Source: an uncultured Porphyromonadaceae bacterium
GTDB lineage: Bacteria > Bacteroidota > Bacteroidia > Bacteroidales > Muribaculaceae
Reading direction: 5' to 3'
Length of the DNA stretch: 36,586 nt
NCBI GenBank assembly: GCA_947073495.1
Contig: CAMTMX010000031.1
Coordinates: 1 to 36,586 of the forward strand
The notes under the pieces were generated by a model, which was not told the DNA's origin, did not search any database, and saw nothing but the letters and a program-made list of their open reading frames with translations. Positions 8,324 to 17,546 of the stretch are shown in pieces; the stretch's first letter is position 1, and each line of letters opens with the position of its first letter. The translations under genes were made by a program, and so were the position numbers.

Positions 8324-10504
8324 ATGGCAGACATCAAAGCGATCCACGAAGCCCTCAAGTATAATTTCGGCTTCGACAACTTTAAAGGCAATCAGCTTGA
8401 AATCATCAGCAGTCTCCTTGATGGAGAAGATGTTTTCGTGTTGATGCCCACAGGAGGAGGAAAATCTTTATGCTACCAGCTTCCGGCACTTATGTCGGAA
8501 GGGACAGCCATAGTTATATCTCCCCTTATAGCACTGATGAAAAATCAGGTCGATGCCATGCGCAATTATGGTGAAGATGACGGAATTGCCCATTTTTTGA
8601 ATTCTTCATTGAATAAAGCAATGATCGATCAAGTGAAGGCGGACGTTCTTTCCGGAAAGACCAAATTGCTTTATGTAGCCCCCGAATCGTTCACGAAAGA
8701 GGAGAATATGGCATTCATGCGTTCCATAAAGATTTCGTTCTATGCAGTAGACGAGGCTCATTGCATTTCTGAATGGGGTCATGATTTCCGTCCTGAATAT
8801 CGCAGAATCAGGTCGATAATTAATTTGGTCGGACAACATCCACTGATTGCATTGACAGCGACCGCCACTCCCAAAGTGCAGCATGATATCCAGAAAAATC
8901 TTGGCATGTTGAATGCCCGGGTTTACAAATCAAGTTTCAACCGCGAGAACCTTTATTATGAAGTGCGTCCCAAGACAAAGAATGTAGACCGCGATATCAT
9001 CCGCTTCATAAAGGCAAACACCGGGAAATCCGGCATAATATATTGTCTTAGCAGAAAGAGGGTTGAGGAACTCGCTGAAACTTTGAAACTTAATGAAATC
9101 TCCGCTCTTCCTTATCACGCAGGCATGGACTCTGCAACCCGCTCAGAGAATCAGGACGCCTTTTTGCATGAAAAAGTGGATGTGATAGTTGCCACCATTG
9201 CATTTGGGATGGGCATTGACAAGCCCGATGTCAGGTATGTGATTCATTATGATATCCCGAAAAGTCTTGAAGGATATTATCAGGAGACAGGACGTGCCGG
9301 CAGAGACGGAGGCGAAGGAACGTGCCTTACTTTTTATACCAAAAAAGACCTACAGAAACTTGACAAGCTGATGCAAAGCAAAACAGCGGCTGAACAAGTG
9401 ATTGGAAAGCACCTGCTTGCCGAGACCGAAAGCTATGCTGAGTCATCAGTGTGTCGTAGAAAGATTTTATTACATTATTTCGGTGAGCAATATGAAGCAG
9501 ACAACTGCGGCAATTGCGACAATTGTTTAAATCCTAAGACACAAGTGGAAGCTAAAGAAGAACTTTGTGCCGTCATCGAGACGGTGATTGCTCTGAAAGA
9601 GAAATTTAATGTTGATTATGTCATCAATGTCCTTATCGGACGTCCCACCGACGAGGTGAGATCTTATAATCATGATGATATTGAAGAATTCGGGACTCTT
9701 TCGAATTCCGATGAAAAAATGTTGGCTACTGTGATTCGTCAGGCGGCTATAGCCGGTTATCTTGAGAAAGATATAGACAATCTTGACATAATCAAAGTAA
9801 CAGCGAAAGGTAAAAAATTTCTAAAAAAACCGGTGTCTTTCAAGATTGTAGAAGACACGGACTACACAGATATGGATATTGAGCCGCAGATCAAGGGCGG
9901 GGCTTCTTGTGCCGCCGACCCTGTGCTTTATTCCATGTTGAAAGATCTCAGAAAGAAAATGGCGAAGAAACTGGATCTTCCTCCTTACGTCATTTTCCAG
10001 GAACCCTCTCTTGAAGCAATGGCGACTACTTATCCAATCACGGTCGACGAGCTTGCAAACATTGCCGGAGTAGGGGCGGGCAAAGCCAAAAGATACGGAG
10101 AAGAGTTTGTCAAGCTTATAAAGCTTCATGTAGATGAAAATGAGATCGAACGTCCTGAAGATATCCGAGTGAGGTCTGTTGCAAATAAGAGCAAACTTAA
10201 AATATCGATAATTCAGGGTATAGACCGTAAGATCGATCTTGAGGAACTTGCTGAAAGCAAGGGTCTTGAGTTCGGTGAATTAATAGATGAACTGGAAGCT
10301 ATTGTCGATGCGGGCACAAAGATCAATATCGATTATTTCTTGAATGAGATAATGGATGAGGATCGTGAATTTGATATCATCGACTTTTTTAAGGAGAGTC
10401 AGGAAGACGATCTTGAGGCTGCTATCCAGGAACTCGGTGATGAATTTTCTGAAGAGGAGATACGTCTTGTAAGAGTGAAATTCCTTTCAGAGATGGGCAA
10501 CTGA
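8324..10504 (+). CDS. recQ: ATP-dependent DNA helicase RecQ
   Basis: This 726-residue 3'-5' DNA helicase acts in recombination and fork repair. Motif I MPTGGGKSLC is at residues 41-50, the DEAH box is at 143-146 in VDEAHCISEWGHDFRPEY, and motif VI is ETGRAGRDGG. The RQC zinc cluster has a Cys before RRKILLHYFG and then CGNCDNC. An HRDC domain with the IAGVGAGKAKRYGEEF segment follows, then a C-terminal helical extension of about 110 residues that looks like the helix-turn-helix domain added to many Bacteroidetes RecQ proteins. It is longer than E. coli RecQ (about 610) because of this tail. It is transcribed alone from the -7 element at 8284. Confidence 0.96.
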   Translation: MADIKAIHEALKYNFGFDNFKGNQLEIISSLLDGEDVFVLMPTGGGKSLCYQLPALMSEGTAIVISPLIALMKNQVDAMRNYGEDDGIAHFLNSSLNKAMIDQVKADVLSGKTKLLYVAPESFTKEENMAFMRSIKISFYAVDEAHCISEWGHDFRPEYRRIRSIINLVGQHPLIALTATATPKVQHDIQKNLGMLNARVYKSSFNRENLYYEVRPKTKNVDRDIIRFIKANTGKSGIIYCLSRKRVEELAETLKLNEISALPYHAGMDSATRSENQDAFLHEKVDVIVATIAFGMGIDKPDVRYVIHYDIPKSLEGYYQETGRAGRDGGEGTCLTFYTKKDLQKLDKLMQSKTAAEQVIGKHLLAETESYAESSVCRRKILLHYFGEQYEADNCGNCDNCLNPKTQVEAKEELCAVIETVIALKEKFNVDYVINVLIGRPTDEVRSYNHDDIEEFGTLSNSDEKMLATVIRQAAIAGYLEKDIDNLDIIKVTAKGKKFLKKPVSFKIVEDTDYTDMDIEPQIKGGASCAADPVLYSMLKDLRKKMAKKLDLPPYVIFQEPSLEAMATTYPITVDELANIAGVGAGKAKRYGEEFVKLIKLHVDENEIERPEDIRVRSVANKSKLKISIIQGIDRKIDLEELAESKGLEFGELIDELEAIVDAGTKINIDYFLNEIMDEDREFDIIDFFKESQEDDLEAAIQELGDEFSEEEIRLVRVKFLSEMGN

Positions 10505-10524
10505 CCGTGAAACTATAATTTTAT

Positions 10525-10547
10525 TATAATCTGTCCGTTAGATTATA
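10525..10547 (+). terminator. Weak hairpin after recQ
   Basis: TATAATCT (10525-10532) pairs with AGATTATA (10540-10547) around a 7-base loop, about 20 bp after the recQ stop, followed by AT-rich sequence. The stem is short and AT-rich, so this is only a possible terminator. The rest of the 10505-10675 gap shows nothing else I can name. Confidence 0.3.
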
Positions 10548-10675
10548 GATAATAATTGTTATTTGCGCTTTGTCTCAGCTGCTTTTAGAATTTTCTATAA
10601 GGAGAATAGGGCATAACCCTCAACTTCCAATTGCGAAAGTTGAATAAAATAGCTTAAAAAAGTGAAATAATATTA

Positions 10676-11674
10676 ATGAAAAAGATATGGTCAGTCGATA
10701 ATATTGAGCGCGGCATGAGGATAAATATCCACAGGCCGCGCTTGTCCGCGCCTATAAATATATGCGGACTTCTATTGTTGACGACCTTATTGTTATCGTG
10801 TCATCAGGAAAAAAGAGAGGATCCACAAGAAGATGTACTGTTTTCAATTGACGGTAGATCTTTGACGTTTTCTGAGGTGGAATCAAAAATCCCTGTGGGT
10901 ATAGAGCCAGCCGACAGCGCATCCCTTTTTGACAAGATTGTCGACAACTGGATAGAGACTGCAGTCTTGGCTAAACTTGCAGAGAGCAAACTTCCGGATC
11001 TTGAAGATATCGACAGCAAAGTGGAGGCTTACAGAAACAGGCTTATAGTGGCTGAATATCTAAGAATGATGAATGAAAGCCAACGCTATAAAGTCAGTCC
11101 TGATTCTATAAGGGCATATTATGATGCTCATAAAGGAGAACTGCTGACGGAATCTCCGCTTGTTAAAGGCGTGTATATGAAGGTGGCTGCTTCTTCGCCC
11201 GGTATTGAAGAAATAAAAGAACTGGTTTTCAGGGCAACGGAAGATGATATCGATCAGCTTGAAAAAAACTGGATGGAGACAGCGTTGCAATATGATTATT
11301 TCGGAGGCACCTGGGTGGATTGGCAGACGCTTGCTGATCAGATACCTTACAGGTTTTATGATCCTGACGCTTTCCTTCAGTCTACCGACAACTTTGTGAC
11401 CACATATAATGGATCTACTTATATTTTCCATATCAGCGATTATCTTCCTACGGGTAGTGAGCAACCATTTGAGTTCGCTTCCAACAAAATTTCCGCTATG
11501 CTTGAGCGCTCAAAAATAGGTAGCTATGAAGATGCTTTGGTAAGATCGCTCGTAGAAAAGGCTATAAAGGAAGACAGGTTTGTTATAGTGAACTATGACC
11601 CCTTGAAACGGTCTTTTATAAATAAATCGATTAAAACGACAAATAAAGACATTAATATAAATGAAAAAAATTAG
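10676..11674 (+). CDS. SurA-like lipoprotein without a parvulin domain
   Basis: The 332-residue protein has a hydrophobic segment ending in the lipobox LLLSC (Cys42), so it is probably a lipoprotein. A start at Met14 (10715) would give a more normal signal-peptide length. Residues about 50-150 resemble the helical N-terminal domain of SurA/PpiC chaperones (SIDGRSLTFSEVESKIP and a following long helix). The second half shows none of the parvulin signatures seen in the next gene. Its stop overlaps the surA start by 14 bp. I infer a periplasmic holdase or SurA partner for outer-membrane proteins; the specific function is unknown. Confidence 0.75.
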   Translation: MKKIWSVDNIERGMRINIHRPRLSAPINICGLLLLTTLLLSCHQEKREDPQEDVLFSIDGRSLTFSEVESKIPVGIEPADSASLFDKIVDNWIETAVLAKLAESKLPDLEDIDSKVEAYRNRLIVAEYLRMMNESQRYKVSPDSIRAYYDAHKGELLTESPLVKGVYMKVAASSPGIEEIKELVFRATEDDIDQLEKNWMETALQYDYFGGTWVDWQTLADQIPYRFYDPDAFLQSTDNFVTTYNGSTYIFHISDYLPTGSEQPFEFASNKISAMLERSKIGSYEDALVRSLVEKAIKEDRFVIVNYDPLKRSFINKSIKTTNKDININEKN

Positions 11675-13034
11675 AATTTTAATGCCGTCTGTGGCTTTGG
11701 CATGTCTCACGGCACTATATGGTTATGCCGACTCTCCACAAAAAAATGTGATCGATGAAGTTGTCTGGGTTGTTGGAGATGAGGCAATATTCCGGTCGGA
11801 TGTTGAGGATATGTATCAGGAGATGCGTCAGCAAGGCACTATAATAGGAGGAGACCCTTATTGTGTTATTCCGGAGCAGATTGCATTGGAGAAACTATAT
11901 CTGCATCAGGCGAAGATAGATACCATAGAAATTCAGGAATCAATGGTGAGGGCGCGTGTTGACCAGCAGATTAATTTTATGATCAATCAGATTGGTTCTA
12001 AGGAAAAACTCGAAGAATATTTCCATAAATCGCTCCCTGCATTGCGCGAACAATTTATGGAAGCGATGCGCAATCGAGGGATCGTCGATGAGGTGCAGAG
12101 AAAGCTTACGGCAGATGTCACCACCACACCGAGCGAAGTGAGAAAATATTTTGATGCTTTGCCCAAAGATAGTGTGCCCTACATTCCGATGCAGGTTGAG
12201 GCACAGATCATAACCATCAATCCTGTGATTCCACGTCAGGAAATTGACGATATCAAGGCAAGACTGAGGGAATATGCTGACCGTGTCAATCGGGGGGAAT
12301 CTGATTTTTCTACTCTTGCGATCATGTTCAGTCAGGATGGAAGCTCCATGCAGGGTGGCGAACTCGGGTTTAAATCAAGAAGTGAACTCGTGCCGGAATT
12401 TGCCAATGTTGCGTTCAATCTGAGCGATCCTAAAAAAGTGTCGAGAATTGTTGAAACAGAATATGGTTATCACATCATGCAATTGATAGAGAAGAGGGGA
12501 GAGCAGGTTAATGTGCGCCATATCCTTCTTACTCCAAGGGCAAGTTCGAAAGATCTTTCAGATGCAGTCAACCGTCTTGATTCCATCCGTAAGGAAATTG
12601 TTGCGAACACATTCTCTTTTGGGGAAGCCGCAGCTGTCATATCTCAAGATAAAGATACCCGAAACAATCAAGGTATAATGATAAATGAGAATGACAGGAG
12701 CAGCCGTTTTGAAATGCAGGAGCTCCCTCAGGAAGTGGCGACAAGGATTGAAAAAATGTCGCCGGGCGACATCAGTGAGGCATTCGTAATGATCATGCCT
12801 AATAAAAACAAGGAAGTGGCCGCTATCGTAAGGCTTACAAACCGGATCCCCGGACATCGCGCCAATCTATCCGATGATTTCAACCTTATCAAGAAAATGT
12901 ATGAGGGTCACAAAAAACAGGAAATCCTTAACGAATGGGTGGAAAAGAAGATAAAAGAGACTTATGTCAGGATTGAGGATGGCTGGAATAACTGTGATTT
13001 CCGTTATAAAGGTTGGATTAAAGAAAGCAACTGA
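11661..13034 (+). CDS. surA: Periplasmic peptidyl-prolyl isomerase, SurA family
   Basis: The 457-residue protein has a Sec signal peptide (residues 1 to about 23, cut near YGYADS). A SurA N-terminal domain starts at NVIDEVVWVVGDEAI. Two parvulin-like domains follow, at roughly 175-275 (with MFSQDGSSMQGGELGF and YGYHIMQLIEKR) and 280-375 (with VNVRHILLTPRAS). SurA folds and escorts outer-membrane beta-barrel proteins. The gene overlaps the preceding SurA-like lipoprotein gene, so the pair is made together. A hairpin terminator separates it from the OstA-like gene. Confidence 0.92.
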   Translation: MKKIRILMPSVALACLTALYGYADSPQKNVIDEVVWVVGDEAIFRSDVEDMYQEMRQQGTIIGGDPYCVIPEQIALEKLYLHQAKIDTIEIQESMVRARVDQQINFMINQIGSKEKLEEYFHKSLPALREQFMEAMRNRGIVDEVQRKLTADVTTTPSEVRKYFDALPKDSVPYIPMQVEAQIITINPVIPRQEIDDIKARLREYADRVNRGESDFSTLAIMFSQDGSSMQGGELGFKSRSELVPEFANVAFNLSDPKKVSRIVETEYGYHIMQLIEKRGEQVNVRHILLTPRASSKDLSDAVNRLDSIRKEIVANTFSFGEAAAVISQDKDTRNNQGIMINENDRSSRFEMQELPQEVATRIEKMSPGDISEAFVMIMPNKNKEVAAIVRLTNRIPGHRANLSDDFNLIKKMYEGHKKQEILNEWVEKKIKETYVRIEDGWNNCDFRYKGWIKESN

Positions 13035-13035
13035 C

Positions 13036-13070
13036 AAGGGGCAGGCATGACCTGCCCTTATTCCCTTTTT
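13036..13070 (+). terminator. Hairpin terminator after surA
   Basis: GGGCAGG (13039-13045) pairs with CCTGCCC (13051-13057), and the flanking AA/TT pairs extend the stem. TTATTCCCTTTTT follows, giving a T-rich tail. It lies directly after the surA stop. Confidence 0.75.
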
Positions 13071-13095
13071 AGGAATATTAAATAGAGAATCAAGA

Positions 13096-15540
13096 ATGCA
13101 TAGACCGGATATTCTTCATTATCGCCGCATGTTTGTCGGTGCCTGTGTAGGGGTGCTGGCGGCATGTTTTATTGTAAATATCGGCATCCAGGCATATGCC
13201 CAGGATGTGAAAAGGAAGTCGGCTGTAAAAAAAGAAGAGACCTATACGCGTCCGAAACCGACACGTCCGATAAAGCCTGTTATCCCCGGAGTAAACCGCT
13301 ATCAGCAAGATAAAATTTTCCTTGAATATGCAGATAGCCTTTATAAGGTGCAAAATTGGCAAGACACCACTGAACGACAGATTTTGAAAGGGAACGTGAA
13401 ATTCCGCCAGGCAGGCATGTGGATGTATTGTGATTCTGCTTACTATTATCCGGAATTAAATTCTCTTGATGCATTCGGCAATGTGAAGATGGAGCAAGGG
13501 GATACGCTGTTTGTGTATGCGGATAAGCTGTATTACGAGGGTAATGAAAGGATGGCAAAACTCAAGAACGGTCCTTCCCGATCAAAGGTAAGTCTGATAA
13601 ACCGTGATGTCACCCTCACTACAGACAGTCTTGATTATAGTCTTGCCATGGAATTGGGATGGTATGAAAAGTGGGGTACAATAGATGATAAGGTGAATAA
13701 GCTCACATCTCTCTATGGCGAATATTCACCGGGTACAAAAAATGCTGATTTTTACCATGATGTAGTCTTGGTTAACAATGAGAATAATTTCACTATGTTG
13801 ACTGATACGCTACATTATAACACAGATACACACCTTGCGAGAATTGAGAGCACAACAGAGATTCAGGGTGCTAATGATACTATAATAACCACTGAAGGTA
13901 TTTACGACACACAACTCGGAAATGCCGAATTGCTGTCGCGTTCGATCATCATTCACCGCGATTCCAACAATAACGTCACTACTTTGGAGGGCGATTCTAT
14001 CATATACGACAAGGTGTCGAGAATCAGCCGGGCATACATGTTCAGGGATCCGGATAAACACAGTATGCCGATGGTGTTGACAGACACAGCACACAGGACG
14101 ACACTTATCGGCGGATATGGGATTTACAACGATTCTACAAGGGAGGCGCTTGCAACAGTTTATCCACTGTTGATGGAATATTCACAAAACGACACTCTTT
14201 TCTTACGTGCCGACACTATCCGGACTTATATCGTCACTGAAATGGTTTCTACCGGAAGGCGATGGACTGCTTCCGGATATCCGGAAAAGAATGGAGTCCC
14301 AATCATTAAGGCTACAGATTTCTCTATTTGGATAGACAGCATTTTCTTTTCAATAGTGCCCCAGCTTGTTAATGCTCCTTTGCAACTTTTAAGTGCTGCA
14401 ATTCCTGCGCCTAAACAGAGCAATGCATCCACAAAACCTGCACCGGTTAATTTGGCTGATTCCAGGCATGAAGGGGAAAATGACCAGCCGGAAGGTATAT
14501 TTCCGGGGGAGGCGAATCCCGAAGCGGGTATAGTTGAGGAATTGAGGTCTGATACCGTAGCGGCACAGAAAGATTCCATCCCTAAAGTACCCAAGGATTT
14601 CCATGTGGCATTGGCATATCACAGGGCGCGATTCTTTAAACAGGATCTTCAGGGTGTGGCGGATTCGATGGTGTTTGTGGAACGCGATTCCATGATGTTC
14701 ATGTTTAGGAAACCGATTGTATGGAGTGGAGAACGCCAGGTGACAGGAAATAGGATAGACGTGCATTTCAATGATTCCACTGCGGATTGGGCAGTGCTTC
14801 CCGAATCAGGAATGATGTCAGAGCATGTGGATGAAGATTTCTATAATCAGCTTTCCGGCAAAACACTGTTTGCAACTTTCGAGAATCAGACTCTCAAAAA
14901 ACTTGAAATTTCCGGAAACGTGGAGACCATATTTTTGCCTCAGGAGTCAGATTCGACATACAACCGAATGGTGACAGCAGAAAGCTCGTTTCTTACGATA
15001 GAACTCGACAGCAACAAGATGGATCGGTTGAAAATGTGGCCTGAAGTGACAGGTAAGGTGACGCCGATATTTCTTGTAAAGAAATCTGAGCAGTATCTTC
15101 AAAAATTTCGATGGTGGTCTTCTTTGCGTCCCGAAAGAGAATGGTATGGAGATCGCCTTCATTGGGCTGATAATCTCGGAGAAGTCCCAGACATTCTTGA
15201 GCAATATTTCCTTGCACCATCAGATTTTGGCGAACCCAAATCTTTTTCAGGCACGCGATTCATTGCACCCAAGACTTCTTTGCCCCTGGCTGACGATATC
15301 CCGGCAATAGAGGGGATTGCTCCTGATTCAATTGCCACCCTTTTACCCGGTGATGATTCTCTTAGGCAGCTTGAAGAAAGCGACAGCATTTCCATGAATA
15401 ATGCTGATAAAACAGTTGAAGAAGGAAATGCTGTTGAAGAGAACGTAAGCAAGGAAGAGGAAGAGACTTCTTCAAAAGAGACGGAACAACAATCATCTCT
15501 CATCAAAGAAAATATTATAAAAAAGGAGGATAGAGAATGA
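13096..15540 (+). CDS. OstA/LptA-like organic-solvent-tolerance protein
   Basis: The 814-residue protein has an N-terminal hydrophobic segment (about 11-35) serving as signal peptide or anchor. A large beta-rich OstA-like region follows, with repeated strand motifs such as QILKGNVKFRQAGMWMYCDS and LDAFGNVKMEQGDTLFVYAD, typical of LptA/LptD-N beta-jellyroll domains. The last 80 or so residues are highly acidic and Ser/Glu-rich. LptA-type domains bridge lipopolysaccharide across the periplasm, so a role in outer-membrane lipid transport is inferred. It is much longer than E. coli LptA (about 185). The stop overlaps the mutL start by 4 bp. Confidence 0.85.
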   Translation: MHRPDILHYRRMFVGACVGVLAACFIVNIGIQAYAQDVKRKSAVKKEETYTRPKPTRPIKPVIPGVNRYQQDKIFLEYADSLYKVQNWQDTTERQILKGNVKFRQAGMWMYCDSAYYYPELNSLDAFGNVKMEQGDTLFVYADKLYYEGNERMAKLKNGPSRSKVSLINRDVTLTTDSLDYSLAMELGWYEKWGTIDDKVNKLTSLYGEYSPGTKNADFYHDVVLVNNENNFTMLTDTLHYNTDTHLARIESTTEIQGANDTIITTEGIYDTQLGNAELLSRSIIIHRDSNNNVTTLEGDSIIYDKVSRISRAYMFRDPDKHSMPMVLTDTAHRTTLIGGYGIYNDSTREALATVYPLLMEYSQNDTLFLRADTIRTYIVTEMVSTGRRWTASGYPEKNGVPIIKATDFSIWIDSIFFSIVPQLVNAPLQLLSAAIPAPKQSNASTKPAPVNLADSRHEGENDQPEGIFPGEANPEAGIVEELRSDTVAAQKDSIPKVPKDFHVALAYHRARFFKQDLQGVADSMVFVERDSMMFMFRKPIVWSGERQVTGNRIDVHFNDSTADWAVLPESGMMSEHVDEDFYNQLSGKTLFATFENQTLKKLEISGNVETIFLPQESDSTYNRMVTAESSFLTIELDSNKMDRLKMWPEVTGKVTPIFLVKKSEQYLQKFRWWSSLRPEREWYGDRLHWADNLGEVPDILEQYFLAPSDFGEPKSFSGTRFIAPKTSLPLADDIPAIEGIAPDSIATLLPGDDSLRQLEESDSISMNNADKTVEEGNAVEENVSKEEEETSSKETEQQSSLIKENIIKKEDRE
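15521..15530 (+). promoter_or_regulatory. Strong Shine-Dalgarno site for mutL
   Basis: AAAAGGAGGA contains a full AAGGAGG core ending about 7 bases before the mutL ATG at 15537. Such strong sites are uncommon in Bacteroidetes. It lies inside the end of the OstA-like gene and supports the overlapping ATGA start. Confidence 0.7.
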
Positions 15541-17486
15541 GTGATGTCATTAAACTGTTGCCAGATTCTGTAGCCAATCAGATTGCGGCGGGAGAGGTGA
15601 TACAGCGTCCCGCCTCTGTCATCAAGGAGCTTGTGGAAAATGCGGTGGATGCCGGAGCTACGGACATCCGCGTTTTTATCAAAGATGCAGGAAGAACTCT
15701 TATTCAGGTTGTCGACAATGGGAAAGGTATGAGCGAGACAGACGCAAGAATGGCGTTTGAACGTCATGCCACATCGAAAATAAGAGGAGCGGAAGACTTG
15801 TTTTCTCTACGCACCATGGGTTTCAGAGGGGAGGCATTGCCTTCTATTTGTGCTATATCTCAGGTCGAGGTAAAGACGCGTACAGATGATTCCACGATAG
15901 GCACCAGACTCGTGATAAATGCATCAAAGGTTGAGTCGCAAGAACCTTGCGTATGCGACAGGGGCGTAAATATAATGGTGAAGAATATCTTCTTTAATGT
16001 CCCCGCCCGCAGGAAGTTTCTGAAAACGGATAATGTAGAGACTTCCAATATTATGCGAGAGTTCGAGCGTCTTGCTTTGGTCAACAATAATATCCGAATG
16101 AGCATAGACACAGGAACCCGTGTGCTTGATTTACGTGCTGCTACGTTTAAACAAAGGATAGGGGATATTTGGAAAAATAATCTTGACCTGCATCTGCTCC
16201 CGATCAATGTTGACACAACTTTGATTAAGATTGCAGGTTTTATTTCCCGTCCGGAGTTTGCCCGTAGAAGAAATCCGTTACAATATCTTATTGTCAACGG
16301 CAGAAATATGCGTCATCCATATTTTCATAAGGCTATTATGAATTGTTATGATTCATTGATCGCCGCAGACACGCAGCCATGCTATTTTTTGAAATTTGAA
16401 GTAGACCCGGCAAGCATTGATGTAAACATTCATCCCACAAAAAATGAGATAAAGTTTGAATATGAACAGGAGATCTGGCCTATCCTTCAAGCTTCGGTAA
16501 AGGCAGCATTAGGGAAATTCGGAGCTGTCCCCTCTATTGATTTCAATAGTGATGTGCTTCCGGTTGATCCTTTACCCCAAGGTGAATCTCCCGAGCGTCC
16601 CACTCTTGATATTCCGGAAAATTATAATCCTTTTGTCGAACAGCAAAAATCATTTATCAATCGTCCTTCCGGATTAGGACTTGATACTGATAATGACTCA
16701 AGAGGTGCTTTTTTTCCAGGAGTGGGCAGCAGTTCTTTGGGTAAGACCATGACTAATCGTAATAACGGACGAGTTTCAAGAAACTGGGATTCCTTGTATG
16801 CGGATTTTATTAGCTCATCAGATAAGAATCTTAATGAAACCGCTTCTTCCGGGGCTATCGAGTCTGACGATGATATTTTACCGGAAATGGAAAATACCGC
16901 CGCAGTCAGTGCGATCTGTGTACAGCATGCCCAAAGTTTTATAGTCACATCCTCACGAGAAGGTTTGATAATAATAGATCAGCATCGTGCTCATGTGAGA
17001 ATTCTTTTTGAGAAATATCTGGCTCAGATGGAACAAGAGGATCAGGTTTCTCAAGGGATTATGTTTCCGGAGACCTTGACACTTGATCCGGAGTATCAGC
17101 ATGCCTTGGAAGAAGTGGATGACGAACTGGCAAGATTGGGATTTAAAATCGAATATGACGAGGATAATAAATGGAAGATAGTCGCAGTTCCCGCCATGCT
17201 CAAAGATTCCGACCCAAAGGATATCGTGCTTAAGATTCTTGAATCGGTCACAGAAGATGGTGTCAACTATGGCAATGAAGGCAATGTTGCAGGAAGTCTG
17301 CCCGAGCGTTTAGCTTTAGTAATGGCTCGCACTTCTGCCATAACAAAGGGGAGACGGCTCACTACAGACGAGATGGAACATCTTGTAGGGGAATTGTTCT
17401 CTCTCCCTTCTCCGGCTTACACTCCTAACGGAAACAGGGTATATTGTCTTCTTGATGATGCCCGTCTTGATTCGATGTTCCGTTGA
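15537..17486 (+). CDS. mutL: DNA mismatch repair protein MutL
   Basis: The 649-residue GHKL ATPase links mismatch recognition to repair. The motifs include KELVENAVDAGAT (Glu31 general base, Asn35), DNGKGM at 60-65 and GFRGEAL at 95-101. A transducer domain, a poorly conserved linker (about 340-455) and the C-terminal dimerisation domain follow. The site matching the endonuclease motif DQHA(x)2E(x)4E reads DQHRAHVRILFE at 481-492: the Ala is Arg and the first Glu is Val. The later Cys/His-rich motifs of nicking MutL proteins also look absent (YTPNGN in place of CPHGRP). It may therefore lack nicking activity. It overlaps the OstA-like gene by 4 bp. Confidence 0.95.
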   Translation: MSDVIKLLPDSVANQIAAGEVIQRPASVIKELVENAVDAGATDIRVFIKDAGRTLIQVVDNGKGMSETDARMAFERHATSKIRGAEDLFSLRTMGFRGEALPSICAISQVEVKTRTDDSTIGTRLVINASKVESQEPCVCDRGVNIMVKNIFFNVPARRKFLKTDNVETSNIMREFERLALVNNNIRMSIDTGTRVLDLRAATFKQRIGDIWKNNLDLHLLPINVDTTLIKIAGFISRPEFARRRNPLQYLIVNGRNMRHPYFHKAIMNCYDSLIAADTQPCYFLKFEVDPASIDVNIHPTKNEIKFEYEQEIWPILQASVKAALGKFGAVPSIDFNSDVLPVDPLPQGESPERPTLDIPENYNPFVEQQKSFINRPSGLGLDTDNDSRGAFFPGVGSSSLGKTMTNRNNGRVSRNWDSLYADFISSSDKNLNETASSGAIESDDDILPEMENTAAVSAICVQHAQSFIVTSSREGLIIIDQHRAHVRILFEKYLAQMEQEDQVSQGIMFPETLTLDPEYQHALEEVDDELARLGFKIEYDEDNKWKIVAVPAMLKDSDPKDIVLKILESVTEDGVNYGNEGNVAGSLPERLALVMARTSAITKGRRLTTDEMEHLVGELFSLPSPAYTPNGNRVYCLLDDARLDSMFR

Positions 17487-17546
17487 AAAATATTGACAAC
17501 TTCATAATATAAGTTAGATTAACCTTTTAATCCTATACCGGTAGAT

